Shown one piece after another: positions 18,344-26,354 of a stretch of 64,000 nt of DNA. The position numbers were made by a program, and so were the translations under genes. Under the pieces are notes generated by a model. It saw nothing but the letters and a program-made list of their open reading frames with translations. It was not told the origin of the DNA and made no database searches. How positions within the stretch are numbered: the first letter of the stretch is position 1; each line of letters begins with the position of its first letter. Source of the stretch: Pediococcus cellicola (GTDB lineage: Bacteria > Bacillota > Bacilli > Lactobacillales > Lactobacillaceae); assembly GCF_001438655.1 (NCBI RefSeq), contig NZ_JQBR01000009.1, positions 19,105-83,104 of the forward strand, written 5' to 3'.

Positions 18344-19072
18344 CTAAAACCGTTGACTACGTTTCACTAAATCCTTGAATAACGCCAACTGTTTTGGAAA
18401 TTCCCGCCACATGTTTTCGGGATGCCATTGAACTGCCAAAATTTCAGCACCTTGTGTGGATTCAACCGCCTCAACCACTTGATCATCACTTTGAGCTGTC
18501 ACTTCAAGCCCAACCGCCACCTTGCGTACAGCTTGATGATGGCGTGAGTTCACATAATCGCGGGTTGTATCAAGAATTTTCGTTATGCGACTGTGTTGCG
18601 CAATAGTCACATGATGGGTTGGAAACTCTCCAGGGGCGGCTTGTGCATGACGAATTTTGCAAGTTGGATCTTGCGCCGCCAAATCTTGAAAAACAGTTCC
18701 ACCCATTGCCACATTGATCACTTGAAGACCTCGACAAATTCCAAAAATTGGTTTTTTCTCCTCAATCGTTGCCTTAATGAGTGCAATTTCGAACGCATCA
18801 CGTTTATAATATGTGCGCCCTATTTCTGGAATAGGTTCCTCCCCAAAAAAAGTCGGATCCACATCCGGTCCTCCAGGAATAATTAACCCATCGAAGGTTT
18901 TCACTAGTTCATGAGCAAGCTCAGGACTAGTATAAGGCAACACAATTGGTAAGCCTCCTGCTGCTAAAACGGCATCTACAGCACCTCTGGGAGCAAAATC
19001 AGCACGTCGTTCATTAATAATTTCGGAATCTGCAACGCGAATATCAGCAGTTATCGCAATAATTGGTTTCAT
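18344..19072 (-). CDS. Gamma-glutamyl-gamma-aminobutyrate hydrolase family protein (class I GATase-like)
   Basis: A 242-residue cytoplasmic hydrolase of the PuuD/peptidase C26 type that cleaves gamma-glutamyl amide bonds. It has the nucleophile elbow GICRGLQVINVAMGG (Cys), the family loop GLIIPGGPDVDP, and the His-Glu pair in VQWHPENMW. Unlike true glutamine amidotransferases it is a free-standing domain. ATG at 19072 follows GAGGAAGGA. It is the first gene of a unit with the APC permease. A paralogue lies at 50914-51633. The exact gamma-glutamyl substrate is unknown. Confidence 0.92.
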   Translation of the reverse strand: MKPIIAITADIRVADSEIINERRADFAPRGAVDAVLAAGGLPIVLPYTSPELAHELVKTFDGLIIPGGPDVDPTFFGEEPIPEIGRTYYKRDAFEIALIKATIEEKKPIFGICRGLQVINVAMGGTVFQDLAAQDPTCKIRHAQAAPGEFPTHHVTIAQHSRITKILDTTRDYVNSRHHQAVRKVAVGLEVTAQSDDQVVEAVESTQGAEILAVQWHPENMWREFPKQLALFKDLVKRSQRF

Positions 19073-19207
19073 AGTTTAGCATTCCTTCCTCATTTTTTAA
19101 TTCAATTTTAACAATATAACATTATTAGGAAGCTTTCTCAAGCTAAAAATAACCTTAGCAAATCTAGTCACTTTAAAAGTGTCATGCCACTATGCCAATT
19201 ACCCAAA

Positions 19208-19236
19208 CAAAAAATCTCACCCCAGAAGGATGAGAT
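19208..19236 (-). terminator. Terminator after the DegV gene
   Basis: ATCTCA (19214-19219) pairs with TGAGAT (19231-19236), with an inner CC/GG, and a run of seven A on the plus strand gives the T-tract on the minus strand. Confidence 0.75.
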
Positions 19237-19267
19237 ACGTCATTTTCAATATTCATATATAAGGACT

Positions 19268-20143
19268 TTACTTTTCAATTTCCATTTTTTGCCAGTCTTT
19301 TCCCCAAATCACACCGACAATTTCTTCACCTGTATGTGACATAATGACGGGTCCTAGTTGATTGCTTTCAAATATGGCACTCGGAAAAGTTTCTTTTATC
19401 GTTTCTTCCCATTTTGAACTCAGCTCTCGGTCAATCCCATAGATAATTGAAACACGATAATCAGATTCTGCACGGTCCAAATCAGAATGCAGGTTTTCCA
19501 AAACTTTTTTGAGTGCTCGCTTACGTGTTCGCTCTTTACTTTGTACCACAATCTGACCATTCTCATTCATATCCAAAATTGGTTTGATTCGCAACAAATT
19601 GCCCATAATTGCAGACCGATTTGTGATTCGGCCTGAACGCATCAAAAAACTTAAGTTATCGACCATGAAGTCAACTTTGGTACTTTCACGCAGCCGTTCT
19701 AAATAAGGGACAATCTCATCGCCAGTTTTACCCTCGCGACGTAATTTTGCTGCCAACAAGACCATATTAGCTTCCCCTTGGCTCGTCATTCGTGAGTCAA
19801 ACGGAATGATATGTATCTCATCAATCGTTTTGGCATATTCAGTCAGATTATTTATAAAACTTGTGATCCCGCTAGATAGATGAATACAAATCACTTCATC
19901 ATACTTTTCAGCAATTAATTTATCAAACACCTTTTGCATTTGTCCCAATGTAATTTGTGTGGTAGACGGCATCAGGCCAGAATTCTGAAGCTTCTCATGA
20001 AAGAGTTGATCATCGATATCAATATTTTCCAGGAAAGTTTCTTGACCAAAAATAACTGTAATTGGCACAACAATCACATCATTTTCTTTGACCTGTTGCG
20101 CAGTTAAATAGGCTGAACTATCCGTTACAATTGCTGTTTTCAT
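19268..20143 (-). CDS. DegV family fatty-acid-binding protein (FakB-like)
   Basis: A 291-residue two-domain DegV protein. Such proteins bind fatty acids and, as FakB, present them to the kinase FakA for phosphorylation. The N-terminus IVTDSSAYLT has the family's Asp-Ser-Ser; MPSTTQITLGQM, IHLSSGITSF and the RSGRITNRSAIMGNLLRIKPIL segment follow the fold. ATG at 20143 follows GAGGAG. A TATACT box about 40 bases upstream may be its promoter. It is monocistronic. Whether it partners with FakA cannot be judged here because no fakA is in the window. Confidence 0.93.
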   Translation of the reverse strand: MKTAIVTDSSAYLTAQQVKENDVIVVPITVIFGQETFLENIDIDDQLFHEKLQNSGLMPSTTQITLGQMQKVFDKLIAEKYDEVICIHLSSGITSFINNLTEYAKTIDEIHIIPFDSRMTSQGEANMVLLAAKLRREGKTGDEIVPYLERLRESTKVDFMVDNLSFLMRSGRITNRSAIMGNLLRIKPILDMNENGQIVVQSKERTRKRALKKVLENLHSDLDRAESDYRVSIIYGIDRELSSKWEETIKETFPSAIFESNQLGPVIMSHTGEEIVGVIWGKDWQKMEIEK

Positions 20144-20320
20144 AGATTTCTCCTCATCGTTTGGATACTTTTAGTATAAAGAGTTATTTAAGAATAGCAA
20201 CTCAAATCTTTCACGCAGCGCAGAAAACTAAATTTATATACTTTTAGTACATAATCAAGTTTAGAAACAATATTAATCTATCATATGACACAACAAGCAC
20301 ACATCAATATTGAAATGCCA

Positions 20321-20350
20321 TTGTGAGATCGCTACCAACTGCGCTATAAT
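20321..20350 (+). promoter_or_regulatory. Promoter of the ROK-family gene
   Basis: TTGTGA (20321-20326), 18-bp spacer, perfect TATAAT (20345-20350), 33 bases before the ATG. Confidence 0.65.
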
Positions 20351-20382
20351 AGCTTTATTGAGAAGAAGAAGGGATTAATCAA

Positions 20383-21363
20383 ATGAACTATGAGCCAGAC
20401 AAGGATTACCTAAGTATTGATATCGGTGCTACTTATACGAAGTACGCCCTTATTGATCATGGGGGCAACCTAAAGGTGAAGTCCCAATTTAATACCCCAC
20501 GTGATAGTGTGGATACTTTTTTAAAAAAAATCTATGATGTTATTAATGAAGTCCTTCCTAATATCAAGGGGGTTGCTTTTAGTGTGCCTGGCCGGATCGA
20601 CCAAAAAGCACAAATTATTTATCATGGCGGTGCACTGCCCATGTTGCATGGCCTCAGCCTCAGCAAGATTATTAATCATCGTTATGACTTACCGGTGGGC
20701 ATGGAAAATAGTGGTAAATCAGCAGCTCTTGCAGAACTATGGTTAGGCAATTTGAAGGGCATCCATAATGGCGCGGCAATTATTTTGGGAAATGCAGTCG
20801 ATGGTGGCATTATTTTAAATGACCAGCTGTGGCATGGATCTAATGCACAAGGCGGTAATCTCAGCTTTATGTTATCCCAAATAAATGGGGAACCTGAAAA
20901 TCCCGATAATTTAATGTTTTCAGCTGCCTCTGCTGTTAAAATGATTAATGGCATTGCTGAAAAACTCGATTTTGCCGATCGTAATGATGGGATGCGCGTA
21001 TTTAAAGCCATCCAAAATGGGGAACCAGTCGCTCGTGAATTTTTCGAACAATACTGTCGCCGAATTGCTTACATGATTGTTAACATTCAAGCTGTCCTAG
21101 ATCTTAGTCGGTTTGTTATTGGTGGGGGTATTAGTAGCGAAAGTATTCTTGTTCCTGAAATTAAGCACCAACTTCAACTGCTTCGTGATGAAAATTCGTT
21201 ATTACGTAAAACTGTGGCTGTCCCTGAGATTTTAACTGCTCGCTTTAAAAGCGATGCCAATCTGTATGGTGCCCTTTACAACCTTTTATCCCGCTTAAAT
21301 GATAAAGAATTGATTCCAGAAACCGATTCTGATAAGGACGACAATTCTAACCACAAAAACTAG
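20383..21363 (+). CDS. ROK family protein with altered catalytic motif
   Basis: A 326-residue actin-like ATPase-fold protein of the ROK family (sugar kinases and repressors). The ATP phosphate loop is present as DIGATYTKYALID, and the adenosine region as GAAIILGNAVDGGIILN. The catalytic-base motif, normally ENDANAA, is ENSGKSAA here: Glu108-Asn109-Ser110, so the Asp that activates the sugar hydroxyl is replaced by Ser. The zinc-binding Cys cluster of classical glucokinases is also absent. No HTH domain is attached. It may be a non-kinase ROK protein or have an unusual mechanism. The C-terminal tail is acidic. ATG at 20383 follows AGAAGAAGGG. Confidence 0.85.
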   Translation: MNYEPDKDYLSIDIGATYTKYALIDHGGNLKVKSQFNTPRDSVDTFLKKIYDVINEVLPNIKGVAFSVPGRIDQKAQIIYHGGALPMLHGLSLSKIINHRYDLPVGMENSGKSAALAELWLGNLKGIHNGAAIILGNAVDGGIILNDQLWHGSNAQGGNLSFMLSQINGEPENPDNLMFSAASAVKMINGIAEKLDFADRNDGMRVFKAIQNGEPVAREFFEQYCRRIAYMIVNIQAVLDLSRFVIGGGISSESILVPEIKHQLQLLRDENSLLRKTVAVPEILTARFKSDANLYGALYNLLSRLNDKELIPETDSDKDDNSNHKN

Positions 21364-21375
21364 CGTTTAAACACA

Positions 21376-21412
21376 AAAAAGAGAGACTGGGGAACCCCCA
21401 GCCTCTCTTTTG
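21376..21412. terminator. Bidirectional terminator
   Basis: GAGAG-A-CTGGGG pairs with CCCCAG-C-CTCTC (21381-21392 and 21396-21407), flanked by A- and T-runs, between the ROK gene and the convergent hypothetical gene. Confidence 0.9.
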
Positions 21413-21439
21413 GTATCTTACGATTCAAAAACGGTCTAG

Positions 21440-21964
21440 TTAATCACTCAACACTGTTTGTTCAATACTTAAAATGGCAATCCGAATAATAGCTAAATTC
21501 ACATTTTTTTCGGTATCATCGTCCAATTCCAAATATTGACTTACATATTTGTCTAGTTCTTTGTACACACTACTTGCTTCTATTTCGGAATCCGAGGCGT
21601 CCTGATACGTACGCAACATCTTTTGGATTTCATCTTTTTCAACTGCATCTGAAAAATCAGTGACAACTCCAGCTCCATCGTACATTTCAATTAAACTGGT
21701 ATCTGGATTAATATCCAAATAAAAGTCCGATAATGGCGTTTCAATCAAGAAAAATCCTAAGTCGCTATAGTTATCAGCATGAATGACTGCTCCACCTTGG
21801 TCCCCGCGATCAATAAAAACATAATAGTTATGTTGATCTTTACTTTTCACAAAGTAATCGACTCCAGTTAAATGAGGTAATTTTTGGATAATACTATCTT
21901 CATTAACCTGGATTGCATGTCCGGTTTCGTTGATCTGTGCTAACGTTGGATATTGGTAAAGCAT
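21440..21964 (-). CDS. Hypothetical acidic cytoplasmic protein
   Basis: I do not recognise this 174-residue protein. It is acidic, has no signal peptide or membrane segment, and looks like an alternation of beta strands in the first half (YYVFIDRGDQGGAVIHADNYSDLGFFLIETP) and helices in the second (EIQKMLRTYQDASDSEIEASSVYKELDKY). ATG at 21964 follows a GGGAGG ribosome site. It stands alone between the ROK gene and the alpha-glucosidase gene. The coding frame is intact and well placed, so it is probably real. Confidence 0.7.
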   Translation of the reverse strand: MLYQYPTLAQINETGHAIQVNEDSIIQKLPHLTGVDYFVKSKDQHNYYVFIDRGDQGGAVIHADNYSDLGFFLIETPLSDFYLDINPDTSLIEMYDGAGVVTDFSDAVEKDEIQKMLRTYQDASDSEIEASSVYKELDKYVSQYLELDDDTEKNVNLAIIRIAILSIEQTVLSD

Positions 21965-22044
21965 TCTAAACCTCCCACACTGAATATTCAGTGATTTTCA
22001 ATTCATAGGATTCATTATACAACTAATTGGCATAAATGCATGTC

Positions 22045-23706
22045 CTACTGAATTAAATAAACTTTACATTCATATGGACGAAGTGTTTCATTTTGATCAT
22101 CCGCATAATTGCCAATCAATTCTACCTTATTACTTTGTTGACTTAACTCATACCATCGCTGGACCGTTCTCTGGGTAAAATTACTAATGACAAGTAAGTC
22201 CTGATCCCCAAAATGACGTGTATATGCCCAGACCTGGTCATCATCAGGATCTAATAATTGATAATCGCCATACACTATAATGTCATATTGCCGGCGCAAC
22301 TGATTCATTTTGCGATAAAAATTAAAGACCGAATTTTCATCATCAATAGCTTGCTTAGCATTAATTTTTTTAAAATTTGTATTTACGGCTAACCATGGTG
22401 TTCCCTGGGTAAAACCTGCATTTTCACTTTCATCCCACTGCATAGGCGTGCGGGCATTATCACGCGAAGAATGTCTAAGATCGTTTAACATTTCTTGGGA
22501 GGAGACTAACTGCTTTTGATCCACTAACTCATGATAAGCATTAAGGCTTTCAATATCTTGATATTGATCTAACGTTCGAAATTTGGCATTTGTCATTCCT
22601 AACTCTTCACCCTGGTAGATATACGGGGTTCCCTGCATAAAATGTAAAGTTGCGCCAAGCATTTTTGCAGAAACCACGCGATACTTAGCTTGGTCGTTGC
22701 CAAATCGTGACACAACACGTGGTTGATCATGATTATTCCAATACAAGGCATTCCAAGCTTTACCCTCTAAATCAGTTTGCCATTTAGACATGACTTGCTT
22801 TAAGTCCGTCAACTTCACACGATTCGTGCTCCACTTACCTATTTCAGGATTATCATTGGCATCAAGCCCCATATGTTCAAACTGGAAGACCATCTCTAAT
22901 TCGTGGCTATCAAATCCAGTATACCGAATGGCATCCCGCGTCGTTGCATTCGGTGTTTCACCAACCGTCATTACGTCGTAGTGTGATAAAACCGCTTCAT
23001 TCATTTCTTTCAGGTAGTCATGCACGTGAGGCCCATTTGCTGCTAAATTTTGCTGTCCCGCACTCTTTACGTCCGGAAGACCCTCCGGCTTGGAAATTAA
23101 ATTAATGACATCCATCCGAAACCCATCTACGCCTTTGTCTAACCAGAAACGCATAATGTCAAAAACAGAATGCCGCACATTGGGGTTATCCCAATTTAAA
23201 TCTGGTTGTTTTTTGGAAAACAAGTGTAAATAATATTGTTCCGTTTTTTTGTCATATTGCCAGGCAGAACCGCCAAAAGCACTTTGCCAATTATTAGGCG
23301 CTTCGTCATTTTTGGGATCGCGCCAAATATAATAGTCACGATAGGCGTTACTACGGTCTTTTCGACTTTCTACAAACCACTGATGCTCGTCAGAAGTATG
23401 ATTAACAACTAAGTCCATCATGATTTTTAACCCCATTTGATGTGCTTGAGTTAAAAGACGGTCAAAATCCGCCATACTGCCAAATTCTTTCATGATTTTT
23501 TGATAGTCGGCGATGTCATACCCATTATCATCATTGGGTGATTGATAAATTGGATTTAACCAAATCACGTCAGCACCCAATTTCTTAATGTACGTCAAGT
23601 GTTGTGTGACCCCATTTAAATCACCAATACCATCATTATTCGTGTCTTGAAAACTACGCGGATAAACTTGATAGACAACCGCTTCTTGCCACCAATGTTT
23701 TTCCAT
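22045..23706 (-). CDS. malL: Cytoplasmic alpha-glucosidase (GH13_31, oligo-1,6-glucosidase type)
   Basis: A 553-residue glycoside hydrolase that releases glucose from alpha-glucosides. GH13 marks: N-terminal WWQEAVVYQVYPRSFQDTNNDGIGDL, region I DLVVNHTSDEH, nucleophile in GFRMDVIN, acid/base in VGETPN, and NHDQPR with the third carboxylate. The Val after the nucleophile is the residue linked to alpha-1,6 preference in this subfamily, suggesting isomaltose or isomaltodextrin substrates. There is no signal peptide. ATG at 23706 is 8 bases after GGGAG. Its promoter at 23750-23778 contains a GTAACCGGT site resembling the operators of the maltodextrin cluster. Confidence 0.93.
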   Translation of the reverse strand: MEKHWWQEAVVYQVYPRSFQDTNNDGIGDLNGVTQHLTYIKKLGADVIWLNPIYQSPNDDNGYDIADYQKIMKEFGSMADFDRLLTQAHQMGLKIMMDLVVNHTSDEHQWFVESRKDRSNAYRDYYIWRDPKNDEAPNNWQSAFGGSAWQYDKKTEQYYLHLFSKKQPDLNWDNPNVRHSVFDIMRFWLDKGVDGFRMDVINLISKPEGLPDVKSAGQQNLAANGPHVHDYLKEMNEAVLSHYDVMTVGETPNATTRDAIRYTGFDSHELEMVFQFEHMGLDANDNPEIGKWSTNRVKLTDLKQVMSKWQTDLEGKAWNALYWNNHDQPRVVSRFGNDQAKYRVVSAKMLGATLHFMQGTPYIYQGEELGMTNAKFRTLDQYQDIESLNAYHELVDQKQLVSSQEMLNDLRHSSRDNARTPMQWDESENAGFTQGTPWLAVNTNFKKINAKQAIDDENSVFNFYRKMNQLRRQYDIIVYGDYQLLDPDDDQVWAYTRHFGDQDLLVISNFTQRTVQRWYELSQQSNKVELIGNYADDQNETLRPYECKVYLIQ

Positions 23707-23749
23707 AAACAAAACTCCCATCTAAAAATCTGAATTTGTCTTTAACTTC

Positions 23750-23778
23750 ATTATGACCGGTTACGGAATCTGTTTCAA
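23750..23778 (-). promoter_or_regulatory. Promoter of the alpha-glucosidase gene with LacI-type operator-like spacer
   Basis: TTGAAA (23773-23778), 17-bp spacer, CATAAT (23750-23755). The spacer ends in GTAACCGGT, sharing the ACCGGT core and flanks with the operators at 33647 and 36748. Repressor bound here would block polymerase directly. Confidence 0.6.
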
Positions 23779-23793
23779 TCTTCCCGATTATTA

Positions 23794-24468
23794 CTAAATT
23801 AACGAAATAATATTATTGAACATGTGCAGCCCAATATTGTAACGGATGTCTTTTGTATAAGCGTACGTGATCGCTAACAACCAGCCCATTAACGCGTATA
23901 CAAACCAGCTCAATAAGCTGCTCACATCATGGACGGCCCCAAAAATGGCACCGCTCAAAAAAACACCCAGCAACCGAATTCGTTTGTCCTCAGAATTAAA
24001 AAACCAATTAAAGAACAAACCTCGAAATAAAAGTTCTTCAATAATCGGACCAAAAATAACAGCGTCTAAGCCCATCCACCATGGAATAGCTCTGGCGAAG
24101 GCCATTACTGTTTCTTGATTTTCGGATTCTGGTAAAGCACTCATTCGACTTAACCAAATTTGTAAAGCCAAAAAAAGAATCCATAAAATCAAAATGATTC
24201 CCATAAAAATCCCGATTTTTTTGGTTAGTTTTGTTCGACCAAAATGAGCTGGATTATCCGTTTTTAATTGCGTGGTATACATTTGGATAAATAAGACCAA
24301 CATGAAGCCCATCGTAATTAGATACATCACGAACGCTACTGACACAAAAATTGGATTATTCGGTAATTGATAAGCAAGTCCAAGTGGCAGTGTACTAATT
24401 TGATAAACAAAGAACATTCCAATAAATTTTAAAATGTTAAAAAATAATTGTTGCCAGTTTACTTTCAT
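23794..24468 (-). CDS. CPBP family intramembrane glutamic endopeptidase
   Basis: A 224-residue integral membrane protein of the CPBP (CaaX protease and bacteriocin-processing) family. Motif 1 is the glutamate pair in IIEELLFRGLFFNWFF, motif 2 is FGAVHD, motif 3 is HMFNNIISLI at the C-terminus. About six helices. Such proteases in lactic acid bacteria are often linked to bacteriocin immunity, but nothing bacteriocin-like adjoins it. ATG at 24468 follows GGGGGAG. A second, larger CPBP protein is encoded at 61364-62602. Confidence 0.9.
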   Translation of the reverse strand: MKVNWQQLFFNILKFIGMFFVYQISTLPLGLAYQLPNNPIFVSVAFVMYLITMGFMLVLFIQMYTTQLKTDNPAHFGRTKLTKKIGIFMGIILILWILFLALQIWLSRMSALPESENQETVMAFARAIPWWMGLDAVIFGPIIEELLFRGLFFNWFFNSEDKRIRLLGVFLSGAIFGAVHDVSSLLSWFVYALMGWLLAITYAYTKDIRYNIGLHMFNNIISLI

Positions 24469-24581
24469 GAGAGCTCCCCCAATGCATTCAATATGCCTTT
24501 TAGTTTAAGCGTTACCACCCACAAACGCAACTTTACACCATCATTTTAATCTATTTAAAGTTAAGGTCGTTTCTTTCTTAT

Positions 24582-24595
24582 TGAAAACGTTTGCG
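24582..24595. promoter_or_regulatory. cre-like site upstream of galM
   Basis: TGAAAACGTTTGCG matches the CcpA consensus TGWAANCGNTNWCA at 12 of 14 positions and overlaps a possible TTGAAA -35 box for galM, about 40-50 bases before the ATG. It suggests carbon catabolite control. Confidence 0.5.
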
Positions 24596-24633
24596 GTATG
24601 CTTAAACTATAGAGATAAATGGAGGACTTTAAC

Positions 24634-25641
24634 ATGGAAATTAATCAACAAATTCACAATCAAGCCACATGGTTCACCTTAACCAATGACCACAACGTTT
24701 CTGTGATTATTAGTGATTTTGGTGCCACAGTCGTTGCAATCAATACGCCTGATAAAAATGGTCACGTGGCAAATATTACTTTGGGTTTCATGCATTCCCA
24801 TTCCTACTTGCAGCACCATGATTACTTTGGCGCTACTGTGGCTCGCGTGGCCGGCCGACTTGCTAATGCTTCTTGGCAAGGCCACCAACTCGACATTAAT
24901 AGTACCCCCAATCATATGCATGGTGGTGAACACCCTTCCCTTAGTTATACTCATTGGAACTTGATCAAATTAATCAAAACTGATTCACAAATTGGTGTCG
25001 TACTCCGTTATATTAGTCCTGCCGGTGAAAACGGCTACCCTGGTCGGCTTTCAATTTCTGCTATGTTTGTTTTAGATCAAAAAAACAAATTTACCATTAC
25101 CTATTTTGGCAACACTTCTGAAACAACCTTATTTAACCCGACAACCCATATCTACTTTAATTTATCGGGCAATGCACATGCCGTTGTAGACAACCACGAA
25201 ATCCGAATTAATGCCGATACTATTGCCGAAACCGATGCTAACAAGCTGCCCACTGGAAAGTTCTTGTCTGTCGCTGATATGCCGTATGATTTTCGCCAAC
25301 CTCAAAACCTCGGTTTGGCTCTCAGTAAGTTACCTAACGGACTGGACACACCTTTCAAACTCAATCCACAAAGTTCATTGCAGCCACAACTAAGCTTGAA
25401 AGATCCAGAATCAGGAAGAAAACTGGGAATTCACACAAATGCCAATTCTTTTATTGTCTTTTCCACAACTGGTTTTGAAGGTGACTTTTTAGTTGATGGG
25501 ACTCGCAAAATGACTTCTCAGTTAGGGCTTGCAATTGAACCACAAATGCTGCCAGATGCGCCCAACCATCCTAATTTTGGCAATATTGTGATCACACCAG
25601 ATAATCCCATGATTTATCAAACAGCTTACACCTTAAATTAA
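24634..25641 (+). CDS. galM: Aldose 1-epimerase (mutarotase)
   Basis: A 335-residue cytoplasmic mutarotase that interconverts alpha and beta anomers of glucose or galactose. Family marks: DFGATVVAINTPDKNG, the substrate-binding GRLANA segment, catalytic His regions NHMHGGEH and THIYFNLSGNAH, and the base Glu in GLAIEPQ. It faces the maltose phosphorylase cluster across a shared terminator; maltose phosphorolysis and alpha-glucosidases release glucose of defined anomeric form, so a mutarotase fits. ATG at 24634 is 8 bases after GGAGG; an upstream ATG overlaps that site. Confidence 0.93.
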   Translation: MEINQQIHNQATWFTLTNDHNVSVIISDFGATVVAINTPDKNGHVANITLGFMHSHSYLQHHDYFGATVARVAGRLANASWQGHQLDINSTPNHMHGGEHPSLSYTHWNLIKLIKTDSQIGVVLRYISPAGENGYPGRLSISAMFVLDQKNKFTITYFGNTSETTLFNPTTHIYFNLSGNAHAVVDNHEIRINADTIAETDANKLPTGKFLSVADMPYDFRQPQNLGLALSKLPNGLDTPFKLNPQSSLQPQLSLKDPESGRKLGIHTNANSFIVFSTTGFEGDFLVDGTRKMTSQLGLAIEPQMLPDAPNHPNFGNIVITPDNPMIYQTAYTLN

Positions 25642-25656
25642 ATTGTATTTCAAAAA

Positions 25657-25696
25657 AATGAAGTTGTGATTTTTTCAACCACAACTTCATTTTTTA
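25657..25696. terminator. Bidirectional terminator between galM and pgmB
   Basis: TGAAGTTGTG (25659-25668) pairs with CACAACTTCA (25680-25689), flanked by A- and T-runs on both sides. The right T-run reaches the pgmB stop codon. Confidence 0.9.
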
Positions 25697-26353
25697 TTTT
25701 TCAAATGCTTGTTTCAAGACTGAATAAGTCAGCTCACTGGTGTTGCCCACAACACTGTCTGCCTCATGCAGTTCGTTAGCATCGCCCACACCAACTGCCA
25801 CGGCACCCGCTGCTTTGATAGCTTCCACGCCAGCTTTGGCATCTTCAATCCCCACACATTGCTGAGGTGTCAAATGAATTTGGTTAGCCGCTTCAATAAA
25901 AATATCTGGAGCTGGCTTGCCATGTTTCACTTTTGCTGGATTGGCAATGGCATCAAATTGTTGTTTCAACCCTAACTTTTCAAGAATAAACGGCGCATTT
26001 TTACTTGCAGAAGCAACCGACAATTTCACATGGTTAGCTGCCAATTCGTCCAGTAAATTTTCAATTCCAGGTAGAATATCGGCCTGCGTCAACTTGCTGA
26101 TCTCATTTAAATACAACTCATTTTTAGTCTGAGCAAGTTCATTAACTTCTTCAGCTGTATACTCATTCTTCATCCCAGCAAATTTCAAGATTCGATTCAT
26201 AGAATCAATCCGGCTAATGCCTTTCAAGTCACTCTCAAAACTGGCCGGCAGGGTCACATTCAATTTTTCTTTGGCCAAACGACTCCACGCTTTAAAATGA
26301 AATCTTGCCGTGTCCGTAATTACACCATCCAAATCAAATAGGACACCTTGCAT
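25694..26353 (-). CDS. pgmB: Beta-phosphoglucomutase
   Basis: Converts beta-glucose-1-phosphate, the product of maltose phosphorylase, to glucose-6-phosphate. A 219-residue HAD protein with motif I FDLDGVITDTA (nucleophile Asp7, acid Asp9), the helical cap with ISRIDSMNRIL, motif II SVASASKNAP, Lys in KVKHGKPAPD and the metal site GIEDAKAG. All match characterised beta-PGMs. ATG at 26353 is 8 bases after AAGGAGG, one base after the maltose phosphorylase stop, so the two genes are translationally coupled. Confidence 0.96.
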   Translation of the reverse strand: MQGVLFDLDGVITDTARFHFKAWSRLAKEKLNVTLPASFESDLKGISRIDSMNRILKFAGMKNEYTAEEVNELAQTKNELYLNEISKLTQADILPGIENLLDELAANHVKLSVASASKNAPFILEKLGLKQQFDAIANPAKVKHGKPAPDIFIEAANQIHLTPQQCVGIEDAKAGVEAIKAAGAVAVGVGDANELHEADSVVGNTSELTYSVLKQAFEK

Positions 26354-26354
26354 G

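Noticed and set aside
24469..24581. MalR operator in front of galM
   Set aside because: Only GTTACC without the partner half-site is seen; the cre-like site is the better-supported element.
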